Origin: RPRB01 sp035501615
GTDB taxonomy: Bacteria > Myxococcota > Myxococcia > Myxococcales > Myxococcaceae
Assembly (NCBI GenBank): GCA_035501615.1
Contig: DATJVY010000078.1
Location: 1-64,000 of the forward strand
DNA: 64,000 nucleotides
Direction: 5' to 3'
Part shown: positions 26,186 through 37,120 of the stretch, piece by piece
Position numbering within the stretch: position 1 is the first letter of the stretch
Layout of the letters: each line of letters begins with the position of its first letter
Made by a program: the position numbers and the translations under genes
Notes under the pieces: generated by a model
What the model saw: only the letters and a program-made list of their open reading frames with translations
What the model was told of the DNA's origin: nothing
Databases searched by the model: none

Positions 26186-26614
26186 ATGACGCTCGAGGGA
26201 GGCTGTCACTGCGGGCGGCTGCGGGTCTCGTTCACCACGGCGCATGCGCCGGCCGAGCTGCCCCTCCGCGCCTGCCAGTGCGCGTTCTGCCGGGGCCACG
26301 CGGCGCTGACCACCTCGGACCCGGACGGGGAGGTGGTGCTCACCGTGCCCGAGCTGCCCGCCGGCGGCTGGTACCGCTTCGGGATGGGCATCACCGAGTT
26401 CTGGGTCTGCCCCCGCTGCGGCGTCTACGTGGGCGGCTACGTGGAGGTCGACGGGCAGGGCAGGGCGGTGGTCAACACCCGCGTCCTCGAGCGCGCCCGG
26501 GAGTTCACGCAGGCCCCCGCGGTGATGGACTACGGCGACGAGACCCGCGAGGGACGGCTCGCCCGGCGCGCGCGTGTCTGGACCCCGGCGCGGGTCCGCG
26601 TGGGACGACACTAG
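26186..26614 (+). CDS. GFA family (Mss4-like) zinc protein
   Basis: This 142-residue protein has the zinc and substrate-thiol cysteine pattern of the GFA family: GGCHCG at the start, CQCAFCRGH near residue 30 and CPRCGVY near residue 75. Members include glutathione-dependent formaldehyde-activating enzyme and many of unknown activity. It lies 16 nt after the HMG-CoA lyase stop and is probably co-transcribed with it. That would fit a role in a CoA or thiol side reaction, but the substrate is unknown. Confidence 0.85.
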   Translation: MTLEGGCHCGRLRVSFTTAHAPAELPLRACQCAFCRGHAALTTSDPDGEVVLTVPELPAGGWYRFGMGITEFWVCPRCGVYVGGYVEVDGQGRAVVNTRVLERAREFTQAPAVMDYGDETREGRLARRARVWTPARVRVGRH

Positions 26615-26776
26615 GGCCATGTCCCGTGTCGGAGCCGTCCTCCAACTTGGTCGCAGTTGGGCCTGGGCGGCGACCGACCGGCCAGGGTGTGGTGCCCAAC
26701 CGGCCTGCGGCGCTCTCCCGTGGCCGAACGCCGAATCGAGATACGTTCGACCGTCTGATCTCGTGAGAGGCGAACC

Positions 26777-29236
26777 ATGGCCGGAGAGTCGAGCTCCGAG
26801 ACGTCGGGACTGGAAGAGACCCTCGGGTCCGCCCCGAGAGCGACGGAAGACTCTGCGCCGGACGCCGCGCACACCGGGCGCATCGGGTCCTTTCGACTCG
26901 TCCAGCTCCTCGGCGAGGGAGGGATGGGTGAGGTGTGGCTCGCCGAGCAGCTCGAGCCCCGGCGTAGGCTCGCGCTGAAGCTCATCAAGGCGGGGATGGA
27001 CACCCGGCAGGTGGTGGCGCGCTTCGAGTCCGAACGTCAGGCGCTGGCCCTCATGGAGCACCCGGCGATCGCCAAGGTCTTCGATGGAGGAAGCACCCCC
27101 GAGGGGCGGCCGTACTTCGCGATGGAGTACGTGCCCGGAGTGCCGATCACCCAGCACTGCGACATCCACCAGCTCTCGACGACCGACCGGTTGCGGCTGT
27201 TCATCCAGGTCTGCGAGGGAGTCCAGCACGCCCATCACAAGGCGATCATTCACCGGGACCTGAAACCCTCGAACATCCTCGTGTCCCTGGTGGACGGGAA
27301 GCCGCAGGCGAAGATCATCGACTTCGGGATCGCCAAGGCCACCGGATACCGGCTCACCGAGAAGACGCTGTTCACCGAGATCGGCGCCTTCATCGGAACG
27401 CCCGAGTACGTGAGCCCCGAGCAGGCCAACCTCACCGGCCAGGACGTGGACACCCGGACCGACGTGTACTCGCTTGGCGTCGTCCTGTACCAGCTCCTGA
27501 CCGGGGAGCTTCCCTTCGACTCGAAGGAGCTGCGCTCGTCCTCCTACGAGGAGCTCCGTCGGAAGATCAGAGAGGTGGATCCTCCCCGGCCCAGTACCCG
27601 GGTCGACGTCGAGGGCGCGAGCTCGGCAGAGACGGCCAGGAACCGCCGCACTGAACCGCGTGCACTGAAGAGCCAGCTCCAGGGGGACCTGGACGCCATC
27701 ACGATGAAGGCGCTGGAGAAGGACAGGGCGCGGCGTTACGGCACGCCATCGGAGCTCGCCCAGGACATCGAGCGGTACCTGCGCCACGAACCGGTCGTCG
27801 CGCGACCGCACAGCAGGGTGTATCGCCTCCGGAAGTACCTGGCCCGGCACCGCCTGGGCGTCAGCGTGGCCGCGGGGGTGGCGGCCCTGCTCGTCGCCTT
27901 CTCGGTCGCCATGGCCTTCCAGCTCCGGCGTACGGCCCAGGAGCGAGATCGGGCCGACCGCGAGCGACAAGCCTCGGACAGGACCGCGGCGTTTCTCTCG
28001 CGGATGCTCAGCAGCCTGAAACCCGAGGCCCTGGGGAAAGCGCTCTGGAGCGATCTCCACCAGCGGGTCGCGGCCGTGCGCCGAACGCGCGGCGCGACCG
28101 ACGAGGAGGTCGCCCAGGCGATGGCCCGCGTCGACCGGGAGCTCGGCGGAGTCAATCCGACCGAGACCGCCGTTCACCTCCTCGATGGTCAGATTCTCGA
28201 AGGGGCGGGCGAGGCGCTGGCGAAGGACCGCGGGATGAGCCCCGGCATCGCCGGGCGTCTCGAGGACACGCTCGCCCTGAGCTACTACAACCTCGGCCTC
28301 TATCCGAAGGCGGAGCACCACGCTCGGAGAGCCGTGCAGCTGCACACCGAATCTGCCGGGTCGCAAGGCGCGGAGACGCTCGGCTCCATGGGCTTGCTGG
28401 CGAATGCTCTCGACGCGGCCGGCAAGCGTGCGGAGGCGGAACGGCTGGACCGGGAGATCTTCGAGGCGAGGCGCCGGACCCTCGGTCCCGAGCACCCGGA
28501 CACCCTCAAGTCCGAGAACAACCTGGCCGTCGTGTACACATGGGAGCAGCGACTTCCGGATGCGGAGCAGCTCCTGGCCGAGCTGGTGGCCATCCGGAAG
28601 AGGCTCAACGGGCTCGACCACCACGACACGCTCCAGGTGATGAACAATCTCGCCGACGTGTACTACCTCGAGGGACGCTATCCGGAGGCGGAGCGCATCT
28701 GGAGGGAGGTCGTCTCGCACGAGAGACGGGTCCTCGGAGAGGACAATCCCGACACCCTCCAGGCCATGGGAAACCTCGGGGTGGTCACCGACGAGCAGGG
28801 ACGTCACGCCGAGGCCGAGCAGCTGCAGAAGAGCGTCCTCGCCGCGCAGCGAAGGGTCCTGGGGCCGGACCACCCGGACACGCTCGGGACGGTGAACAAC
28901 CTCGCGCGGGTGTACTGGAACGAGGGGCGCGACCAGGAAGCGGAGGCGCTCGGCCGGGAGGCAATTGCCGGATACCAGCGGACCAAGCTCGATCCGGGGT
29001 TCGCGATAGGCGACGCGCGCCTGATCCTCGGAGGAGCTCTGGTGGACCTCAAGCAGTACGCGCAGGCCGAGCCGGAGCTCGTCACCGCGGAGCGCTTGAT
29101 CACCGACGACCCACATGACCACGCCCGCTGCATCGACGTGCTCATCGCCCTCTACCGCGGGTGGGAGCAGGCCGACCCCGGGCATGGCCACGCAGCGCAG
29201 GCGGCGAGGTGGGAAGCCCAGCGTCAGCCGAGATAG
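26777..29236 (+). CDS. Membrane Ser/Thr protein kinase with TPR repeats
   Basis: This 819-residue protein is a complete Hanks-type kinase: the Gly loop LLGEGGMGEVW, Lys68 in LALKLIK, HRDLKPSN with catalytic D161, and D182 of DFGIAK. A membrane-spanning segment lies at about residues 360-381. After it, from about residue 490 to 790, are tandem TPR repeats (pattern NLGLYPKAEHHARRAV, NNLAVVYTWEQRLPDAEQLL) of the NB-ARC/TPR_12 kind with DTL or ETL linkers. The kinase half is cytoplasmic, and the TPR half would lie outside if topology is simple. No partner regulator is adjacent. It converges on the zinc peptidase gene. Confidence 0.93.
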   Translation: MAGESSSETSGLEETLGSAPRATEDSAPDAAHTGRIGSFRLVQLLGEGGMGEVWLAEQLEPRRRLALKLIKAGMDTRQVVARFESERQALALMEHPAIAKVFDGGSTPEGRPYFAMEYVPGVPITQHCDIHQLSTTDRLRLFIQVCEGVQHAHHKAIIHRDLKPSNILVSLVDGKPQAKIIDFGIAKATGYRLTEKTLFTEIGAFIGTPEYVSPEQANLTGQDVDTRTDVYSLGVVLYQLLTGELPFDSKELRSSSYEELRRKIREVDPPRPSTRVDVEGASSAETARNRRTEPRALKSQLQGDLDAITMKALEKDRARRYGTPSELAQDIERYLRHEPVVARPHSRVYRLRKYLARHRLGVSVAAGVAALLVAFSVAMAFQLRRTAQERDRADRERQASDRTAAFLSRMLSSLKPEALGKALWSDLHQRVAAVRRTRGATDEEVAQAMARVDRELGGVNPTETAVHLLDGQILEGAGEALAKDRGMSPGIAGRLEDTLALSYYNLGLYPKAEHHARRAVQLHTESAGSQGAETLGSMGLLANALDAAGKRAEAERLDREIFEARRRTLGPEHPDTLKSENNLAVVYTWEQRLPDAEQLLAELVAIRKRLNGLDHHDTLQVMNNLADVYYLEGRYPEAERIWREVVSHERRVLGEDNPDTLQAMGNLGVVTDEQGRHAEAEQLQKSVLAAQRRVLGPDHPDTLGTVNNLARVYWNEGRDQEAEALGREAIAGYQRTKLDPGFAIGDARLILGGALVDLKQYAQAEPELVTAERLITDDPHDHARCIDVLIALYRGWEQADPGHGHAAQAARWEAQRQPR

Positions 29237-29296
29237 GCGATGGCTTCGAGGCCGATCAGGGTTCCCGCGGGGACTCGCGGCGGGGGCGACTCGGGC

Positions 29297-30181
29297 TTAG
29301 AGCCGGACGCCCGCCTTCCCGAACGTGTCGCAAGCCCGGAGCTCGCCGGTCTCCATCCCCGTCTTGAACCACGACACGCGCTGCGCGCTCGAGCCGTGGG
29401 TGAACGTCTCCGGCATCACGTAGCCGCGGGCCTGGCGTTGCAGCCGGTCGTCACCGACCGAGGCCGCTGCAGCCAGCCCGGAATCGATCTCGTCCGAGTC
29501 GATGAGCGCGTGCTTTCCGGCCGCTCTGTAGTGAGCGTTCGCGTGGTGAGCCCACACCCCAGCGTAGCAATCGGCCTGGAGTTCGGTGAGCACGCTCAGC
29601 GCATTGCTGTCGGCGCGGCTGGTGGTGGACCTCCGGAGCTGCATCACCCGCCGCTCGATGCCCACCAGGTTCTGCACGTGGTGCCCCACCTCGTGGGCGA
29701 TGACGTAGGCGCGGGCGAAGTCTCCCGGCGCGCCCATGCGCGTCAGCTGGGCGAAGAAGCTCACGTCCAGGTACACGCGCTGATCCGGCGGGCAGTAGAA
29801 GGGGCCCATCGCGCTCTCGGCCATGCCGCACGCCGACTGGACCGCGTCCTCGAACAGCGTGAGCCGAGGCGGCTGGTACTGCACCCGCGCCTGCTCGGGC
29901 AGCAGCGCGCTCCACGTGTCCTCGGTGCTCGCCAGCACCACGCTGACGAACTCTCGCTCCTGCTGCTCGGCGACACTGCGCGGCCCGGACGTCTGCCCCT
30001 GGGAGACCTGGCTCGGGGTCGGCGCCTGCTGGATGTCCGGGACCTGCCCGGTCAGCAGGTAGAAGAGGATTGCCCCGATGATGCCGATGGCGCCCCCGCC
30101 GAAGGCGAGGGGACGGCCGAAACCGCCACCGCGCCCGGCATCGTCGACGTTGTCACTGCGCCGGCCGTCTTGCCATTCCAT
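29297..30181 (-). CDS. Neutral zinc metallopeptidase, YpfJ family (PF04228)
   Basis: This 294-residue protein has a Gly-rich cytoplasmic N-terminus, one membrane anchor (about residues 25-45, AIGIIGAILFYLLTG) and then the YpfJ-type domain. Features are MEWQDGRRSDNV at the start, VYLDVSFF, the zinc motif HEVGHH and ELQADCYAGVWAHH with the third ligand. It ends in the GSSAQRVSWFKTG segment. These are single-pass membrane peptidases of unknown substrate. I chose ATG 30181 because MEWQDGRRS is the conserved family start. A GNAT gene is divergent. Confidence 0.92.
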   Translation of the reverse strand: MEWQDGRRSDNVDDAGRGGGFGRPLAFGGGAIGIIGAILFYLLTGQVPDIQQAPTPSQVSQGQTSGPRSVAEQQEREFVSVVLASTEDTWSALLPEQARVQYQPPRLTLFEDAVQSACGMAESAMGPFYCPPDQRVYLDVSFFAQLTRMGAPGDFARAYVIAHEVGHHVQNLVGIERRVMQLRRSTTSRADSNALSVLTELQADCYAGVWAHHANAHYRAAGKHALIDSDEIDSGLAAAASVGDDRLQRQARGYVMPETFTHGSSAQRVSWFKTGMETGELRACDTFGKAGVRL

Positions 30182-30307
30182 GCGGGCCGACCCTAGTCCC
30201 GCCCGCGGACCGGCCGCATCTCCGTCTGCCACGCGCTGTTCCTCCGGCGGCGAACCTCCCCTGTGCCGTGTGCCCCGGTTCCCGTTCGGCTGGAATCACC
30301 GCCCGTG

Positions 30308-30802
30308 ATGTCCCTGGAAACGACCCCCGCGACGTTGCACATCCGGCTCGCCAGACGGAACGAGGCGGCCTCGGCGGCGCTCCTCCTCCGGATGGCTTTC
30401 GCCGAGGTGGCGTCGCTCTACACGCCCGAGGCGCTCGCCGACACCCTGCCAGACGCCGGGACGCTTCGCCGTCGGATGGACGAGGGCGCCGTCTGGCTGG
30501 CCTTCCTGGGCGGCGAGCCGGTGGGAACGCTCTCCGCCCACTCCCGGCCCGAGGGCCTCCACATCCGCAGCATGGCCGTCCACCCCTCGGCGCGCGGGCA
30601 CGGGGTGGCGAAGGCGCTCCTCGACACCGCGGAGGCCTTCGGCCGGATGCAGGGGCAGGTCCGGCTCTTTCTCCGGACCACGCCCTTCCTCCACGCGGCC
30701 ATCGCCCTCTACTCCCGCTCGGGCTTCACGCTCTGCGAGAGCCGGCGGCGGGACCTGCACGGCGTGCCGCTGTTCGAGATGGAGAAGCTCCTCGACGCCT
30801 AG
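30308..30802 (+). CDS. GNAT family N-acetyltransferase
   Basis: This 164-residue protein has the GNAT fold. The acetyl-CoA loop is VHPSARGHGVAKALL and the final strand region is ALYSRSGFTLCESRRR. ATG 30308 is the best start; the frame continues upstream without support. The substrate is unknown. The gene is divergent from the zinc peptidase, and its stop is one base from the end of the convergent DUF2807 gene, so transcription of the two genes must run into each other. Confidence 0.88.
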   Translation: MSLETTPATLHIRLARRNEAASAALLLRMAFAEVASLYTPEALADTLPDAGTLRRRMDEGAVWLAFLGGEPVGTLSAHSRPEGLHIRSMAVHPSARGHGVAKALLDTAEAFGRMQGQVRLFLRTTPFLHAAIALYSRSGFTLCESRRRDLHGVPLFEMEKLLDA

Positions 30803-30803
30803 C

Positions 30804-31481
30804 CTAGCGCTTCGCGATGCTGCCGCTGCCGTGGGTGGCGGCGCTCACCGCGCTCGCATCGCCCGTCCAGCGGATGTCGCCGGAGCCGTTCACCGAGGCG
30901 CTCAGGGCTCCCCCCGCCACGCGGATGTCCGCGTCGCCCGAGCCGTCGATGGACACCGAGACGTTCTTCGCCTTGAAGCCGCCGGCCTTGAGGTTTCCCG
31001 AGCCCTCGATGTTGGCCTGGAGCGAGCCCGTCTGCCCGTCGGACAGCACCACGTCGCCCGAACCCTCGATGCTCACTGCCAGGCCCCCGCTGCTGCCGGC
31101 GTACTTCACGTCGCCCGAGCCGGAGATGCGCAGCTCGACCTTTTCCGCGTCCTTGAAGCCGGCGATGTCCGCGTCTCCGCTCCCCTGGATGTGCAGCGAG
31201 CGGAGCTCGGGCATCGTCACCTTCACCCGCTGCTTGCCGTGGACGTTGATGTTCCACCCGTCCATCGTGATGCGGAGGGTGTCGCCCTGCACGTCGGTGC
31301 GCAGGTGACGGGCCACCTCGGAATCCATCTCCAGGGTGATGCCGAACTTGCCGGGGCGGACCTCGAGGTCCACCGGGGCGACGAGGTCGATGCGGTTGAA
31401 CCCGGACGCGCTCCGCGTCTCGGAGGCGAGCGCGGGGAGGGCGACGGTGCAGGCCGCGAGGACGACGGGAGCGAGTCGCAT
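30804..31481 (-). CDS. Secreted DUF2807 (GIN-domain) beta-helix protein
   Basis: This 225-residue protein has a signal peptide (cleavage near LASET, residue 20). A repeated motif follows in which GSGD or GSGN recurs every 18-22 residues (IQGSGDADI, ISGSGDVKY, IEGSGDVVL, IEGSGNLKA, IDGSGDADI, VNGSGDIRW). This is the PF10988 right-handed beta-helix pattern, once called auto-transporter adhesin head. It would sit on the outer face or in the periplasm. It lies 31 nt downstream of the amidotransferase gene on the same strand. Biological role unknown. Confidence 0.87.
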   Translation of the reverse strand: MRLAPVVLAACTVALPALASETRSASGFNRIDLVAPVDLEVRPGKFGITLEMDSEVARHLRTDVQGDTLRITMDGWNINVHGKQRVKVTMPELRSLHIQGSGDADIAGFKDAEKVELRISGSGDVKYAGSSGGLAVSIEGSGDVVLSDGQTGSLQANIEGSGNLKAGGFKAKNVSVSIDGSGDADIRVAGGALSASVNGSGDIRWTGDASAVSAATHGSGSIAKR

Positions 31482-31512
31482 GCCCCTTCTACGTGCCCGG
31501 AACCCGGTGATT

Positions 31513-32211
31513 TCAACCCCCACGAGCCGTCCTGGCCAGGCCCTCCAGCAGCCGGTCCAGGACGGGAAGGGCCACCTCCAGCCGGGGGAGCCCCGAAGCC
31601 AGCAGGGCCGCCGGGTCCCGGCCGCTCGCCCGGAGCGCCGCCGCCGACCCCTCGATCCACTCCCGGAACCCCTCCGGACCGAGCTCGGCGTGGAACTGGA
31701 GACCCACCGACCGCCCCACCCGGAACCCCTGCGCCGGGTAGGTCTCCCCGCCGAACAGGGCTGTCCCGGGCACCGGGTCGAACGTGTCCCCGTGCCAGTG
31801 CACGACATCGAACGTGTCCGGCAACTCCCGGAGGAGCGGGTCACCCGCCGGCCCCACCCGGTGCACCGGCCCCACCCCGATCACCTTTCCCCGGCTCCCC
31901 CGGCGGACCGTCGAGCCGGCCGCCGCGGCCAGCAGCTGCGCCCCGAGGCAGAGCCCGATGGAGGGCCGATCCGCCGCCAGCCTGGCTCGCAGCACCTGCT
32001 CCTCCGTGGCGAGGAAGGGGAACCGGTCGGCCTCGTACACCCCCATCGGCCCCCCGAGCGCTACCAGCAGCGGCGCCTCGACGTCCGCCGGGTCCGGCGC
32101 CCGATAGCGCTCCTCCAGCCGGAATCCGGCCCGGACCAGGGGCGCGGCGAGGCGGGCGAGGCCCTCGTGGGGCTCGTGGACGTAGGCGATGGCCAGGAGC
32201 GGAGCGCTCAT
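31513..32211 (-). CDS. Class I glutamine amidotransferase, GMP-synthase-like
   Basis: This 232-residue single GATase domain has LVALGGPMGVYE (oxyanion loop), the nucleophile Cys in SIGLCLGAQLLAAA and the His-x-Glu pair in GLQFHAELG. Such free-standing domains (GuaA N-domain-like) hydrolyse glutamine, or modified glutamyl compounds such as gamma-glutamyl amines, for an unknown acceptor. GGAG lies nine bases before the ATG at 32211. It is probably in an operon with DUF2807. It is divergent from rpsA. Confidence 0.88.
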   Translation of the reverse strand: MSAPLLAIAYVHEPHEGLARLAAPLVRAGFRLEERYRAPDPADVEAPLLVALGGPMGVYEADRFPFLATEEQVLRARLAADRPSIGLCLGAQLLAAAAGSTVRRGSRGKVIGVGPVHRVGPAGDPLLRELPDTFDVVHWHGDTFDPVPGTALFGGETYPAQGFRVGRSVGLQFHAELGPEGFREWIEGSAAALRASGRDPAALLASGLPRLEVALPVLDRLLEGLARTARGG

Positions 32212-32451
32212 CCCCGGAGGCTCCCGTTCCGGGAGCAGGGGACCGGCCGAGCGCACTTGACCTTCCGTCCGACCTCCCCGTAGGTTGCGCGCGCCTCGCG
32301 CTGGCTTAGGTTGGCTGGCTCCCCGAGCAGCGGCGCCCCCGTGTCACGCCCCACATGAGGGTCTCGTCCGCCGTCCGTCCTCGTTCGCGGGGAGCCGGAC
32401 ACCCTCACCCTGGGGCATGCAGTCGAAGCAACGATAGGACCCTCCAACTCT

Positions 32452-34167
<1,716 letters not shown>

Positions 34168-34183
34168 GCCGCGGATGAGATCG

Positions 34184-34222
34184 GGGCCGGGTTCTCTCGG
34201 GAGAGCCCGGCCCTTCTTCTTT
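34184..34222 (+). terminator. Intrinsic terminator of rpsA
   Basis: A 13-bp stem (GGGCCGGGTTCTC with GAGAGCCCGGCCC, one G-T pair) and a TCGG loop are followed by TTCTTCTTT, 17 nt after the rpsA stop. This is a textbook rho-independent terminator. Confidence 0.92.
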
Positions 34223-34457
34223 GGAAGGACGCAGCGTCCGGGCTCCGGGCGGCATGGGTGCACCCCGAGGTCGCGTCCAGCCTCGCGACCGAACCGAGCC
34301 TCCGCCTTGGTCCGTGGAACGCACGTCCACGTACAAGAGCGGTGGTCAGTCGCCGAAGGCTGCCCGGCACCCGCGAACCGGAGAGTTGTCGCGCCCGCTG
34401 TATCCTTCGGATGCCGGTCGTCGCCCGTGCGTCCGTGCATCTCTCGGGGGCATTTCG

Positions 34458-34739
34458 ATGCGCCGTCGATGGCCGGTTCTCCTGGGTCTCCCGCTCCTCG
34501 CTCTCGCTGCGATCCCCGGCTGCAACGACTGCATCCCCGCGGTGGTCCTCGTCGACCCGTGCGTGGGCGGGTACTGCGAAGGCCAGACCTATTGCGGCGT
34601 CGATGCCGGCGTCAGCGCCTGCGTGCCCCGCAAGGCACTCGGAGAGACCTGCGCCCGGAACGCCGAATGCGTCCAGAACCTGTGCCAGGAAGCGCTGTGC
34701 GTCGTGAACACCCATCCGCTCTCGACCGCGTGTCCGTGA
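34458..34739 (+). CDS. Small Cys-rich lipoprotein
   Basis: This 93-residue protein has a basic N-terminus, hydrophobic core and lipobox AAIPGC (Cys22). The mature part has nine further cysteines in pairs (CNDC, CVGGYC, CGVDAG, CVPRKALGETC, CVQNLCQEALC). The arrangement C-x7-G-x2-C and ECVQNLC resembles the disulfide-rich modules common in myxobacterial surface lipoproteins. The start is ATG 34458 behind CGGGGG. It stands alone between the rpsA terminator and a 450-nt gap. Function unknown. Confidence 0.7.
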   Translation: MRRRWPVLLGLPLLALAAIPGCNDCIPAVVLVDPCVGGYCEGQTYCGVDAGVSACVPRKALGETCARNAECVQNLCQEALCVVNTHPLSTACP

Positions 34740-35191
34740 GCTGAGCGTCTCGGAGCGTGACAGCCAGCGAAGGTGCCAGGGACGTCTCGAGCTTCCGCGC
34801 GCTCGGCCCGCCCGAACCCACGCGACCCGCGACGGTGGACCACCATCCACGCTCCGGAGACAAAGACTCGAAGTGAAATTAAACCACGTGAACACGGGTA
34901 CTTGGCACGAGCCAACTCTTACTCAGCGTCCCGGTTGGAGCTCCAGCCTCAAACGGGAGTGAAACCGGCAATCGGGACTCCAGCGTGAGAGGCCGAGAAC
35001 CGCACTCCCCGTGACTGCGGCGGACCATACCCGGAGCACCAGCGGCCGCTCCTCTCGGGGCCCACGCGGAAAGCTCTCGCGCGCCGTCCCCCGGGTCTAC
35101 CGACCGGATCGGGGCCAGAGCGCTTTGTCCTCGGAGCCGGCTGCCCCGTTCGGCAACGCCATGCCGGCCGGCGTCGCGCTACCGTCGCCTC
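34740..35191. other. Intergenic region between two lipoprotein genes
   Basis: About 450 nt with no supported gene. The part from 34860 to 34930 is AT-richer and contains a small perfect hairpin, TTGGC-ACGA-GCCAA (about 34895-34912). It may be the promoter region for the 35192 gene, but it lies rather far upstream. Nothing else recognisable. Confidence 0.5.
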
Positions 35192-35842
35192 ATGCGGCGG
35201 CTCTCCGGCGCGGCGGTCCTCTCGGCACTCGCCCTCGGCTGTGCCACCGGGCCTCCCGAGCTCCGGTACAACGCGTGGTTCCCCTCGACCGACCCCTCGG
35301 CCAGCCGCCGGCCCCAGGACTGCTCCGACCTCGCCTCGGCCGGCTCCGGCCTCGTCGGCGACCCTCTCGAGCCCGGACGGGGCAAGCCGCTCAGCCAGCC
35401 GGCGGACCTCGGAGCAGGCCCCGTCCGCCTCGTGTGGAGCTCGACGGTCTCCGGAGTCCGCATCGACTGGGTCGCCCCCATCGAGCCCGGCCCCCGGCGC
35501 CTCTGGGCCCTTCGTGTCGGCGATTCGGGGCGGTGCGTCGTCGGAACGTGGACCACCTCCCAGCTCGGGTTCGAGGTCGTCAAGCACACCTTCACCGGGG
35601 GAGGGCGCCTGGAGATCGTCCTCCTCGGCCTGGGGCCTCTCAGCGAGCGCGGCTGGATGGTGCTCGTCACCGATGGCTCCAGCCTCTGGTCCGGGCTGGG
35701 GAGCCGGAACGGCCGCCCCGGCGCCCTGCGCGGCGAGGAGCTGGAATTTCGGGAGGAAGCGGATCGGCTCCGCCTGGTCGTCGTCGATGCCGGCAAGGCC
35801 GCCGCACTCGATTTCGACGGGGTCCAATTCGGACACCCGTGA
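35192..35842 (+). CDS. Hypothetical lipoprotein
   Basis: This 216-residue protein has a lipobox ALGC (Cys17). The rest is predicted as beta-strands with many Trp and Gly residues and no recognised catalytic motif (segments RLVWSSTVSG, GGGRLEIVLLGLG, GWMVLVTDGSSLW). Alternating hydrophobic strands suggest a beta-sandwich or small barrel attached to a membrane by lipid. The thiolase operon starts about 80 nt downstream on the same strand but is probably separate. No family recognised. Confidence 0.65.
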   Translation: MRRLSGAAVLSALALGCATGPPELRYNAWFPSTDPSASRRPQDCSDLASAGSGLVGDPLEPGRGKPLSQPADLGAGPVRLVWSSTVSGVRIDWVAPIEPGPRRLWALRVGDSGRCVVGTWTTSQLGFEVVKHTFTGGGRLEIVLLGLGPLSERGWMVLVTDGSSLWSGLGSRNGRPGALRGEELEFREEADRLRLVVVDAGKAAALDFDGVQFGHP

Positions 35843-35925
35843 GCCCACGGTCGTACCGAGATTGGGTTGACCCGCGGGTCTCTGCGTGTCAATCCAGTCC
35901 GTTGGCTCAAGCTGGAGTGTTCGCC

Positions 35926-37104
35926 ATGGCTCGTGACGTCGTCATCGTCGGTGCTGCCCGTACCCCCATCGGAAGCTTCCTCGGCACCCTGTCGTCCCTC
36001 ACCGCCCCGCAGCTCGGCGCCATCGCCATCAAGGCCGCCCTGGAACGCGCCGGCGTCGACCCCTCCAAGGTGGAGGAGGTCTGGATGGGCAACGTCCTCC
36101 AGGCAGGGCAGGGGCAGGCCCCCGCGAGACAGGCCGCCCTCGGCGCCGGCATCCCCGACACCGTCCCCACCAACACCCTCAACAAGATGTGCGGCTCGGG
36201 CCTCAAGACGGTCATCTCCGCCGCCCAGTCCATCGCCCTCGGGGACGCCGACGTCGTCGTCGCCGGCGGCATGGAGTCGATGAGCAACGCCCCCTACCTC
36301 TCGATGAACCTTCGCCAGGGCGCTCGGATGGGCAACGTCCAGATGCTCGACCACATGGTCTTCGACGGCCTCACCGACGTCTACAGCAACCAGCACATGG
36401 GCATGTGCGCCGAGCACTGCGCCGAGCAGTTCAAGATCAGCCGCGCCGCCCAGGACGAGTTCGCCCTCGAGTCCACCAACCGGGCCATCCGCTCCCAGAA
36501 GGAAGGGCTGTTCAAGGCCGAGATCGTCCCCGTCCCCGTGCCCCAGAAGAAGGGCGATCCCGTCATGGTCGCCGACGACGAGGGCCCCAAGAACGCCAGG
36601 CCCGAGAAGATCGCCACCCTGAAGCCGGTCTTCAAGAAGGACGGCACCGTCACCGCTGCCAATGCCTCGTCCATCAACGACGGCGGCGCCGCGCTCGTCC
36701 TCATGTCCGCCGAGCGCGCCAAGGCCGAGGGCAAGACCGTCCTCGGCCGCATCACCGGCTACACCACCGCCGCCCGGAAGCCAGTCGAGTTCACCATCGC
36801 CCCTGCCGACGCGATCAAGAAGCTCTTCGAGCGGACCAAGACCACCGCCGGCGACATCGACCTCTGGGAGATCAACGAGGCCTTCGCCGTCGTGGCCATC
36901 GCCAACAACCAGATCCTCAAGCTCGACCCCTCGAGGGTGAACGTCCGCGGCGGCGCCACCTCGCTCGGACACCCCATCGGCGCCTCGGGCGCGCGGGTCC
37001 TCATCACCCTGCTGTACGCGATGAAGGACGCCGGGAAGAAGCGCGGCGTCGCCTCGCTCTGCATCGGCGGCGGCGAGGGCATCGCCCTGATGGTCGAGCG
37101 CTGA
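35926..37104 (+). CDS. Acetyl-CoA acetyltransferase (thiolase)
   Basis: This 392-residue thiolase has the nucleophile C89 in NKMCGSGLK. It also has NEAFA, the GHPIGASGAR histidine loop and the second catalytic Cys in SLCIGGGEG. Length and the GGMESMSNAPY segment fit biosynthetic/degradative acetoacetyl-CoA thiolases. It cleaves acetoacetyl-CoA to two acetyl-CoA, or condenses them in reverse. The two CoA-transferase subunit genes follow at 16-nt gaps, so the operon converts acetoacetate to acetyl-CoA. ATG 35926 fits the family start; the frame is open far upstream without support. Confidence 0.95.
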   Translation: MARDVVIVGAARTPIGSFLGTLSSLTAPQLGAIAIKAALERAGVDPSKVEEVWMGNVLQAGQGQAPARQAALGAGIPDTVPTNTLNKMCGSGLKTVISAAQSIALGDADVVVAGGMESMSNAPYLSMNLRQGARMGNVQMLDHMVFDGLTDVYSNQHMGMCAEHCAEQFKISRAAQDEFALESTNRAIRSQKEGLFKAEIVPVPVPQKKGDPVMVADDEGPKNARPEKIATLKPVFKKDGTVTAANASSINDGGAALVLMSAERAKAEGKTVLGRITGYTTAARKPVEFTIAPADAIKKLFERTKTTAGDIDLWEINEAFAVVAIANNQILKLDPSRVNVRGGATSLGHPIGASGARVLITLLYAMKDAGKKRGVASLCIGGGEGIALMVER

Positions 37105-37120
37105 TCCGAGGAGACCCCGC

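Noticed and set aside
26078..29191. A minus-strand frame of about 1040 codons opposite the Ser/Thr kinase gene
   Set aside because: It mirrors a gene with complete kinase motifs; composition is Arg/Pro/Glu/His-rich with no domain.
34895..34912. TGGCACG that might be a sigma-54 -24 box
   Set aside because: No GC dinucleotide at the required position 12 bases downstream; better explained as a small hairpin.
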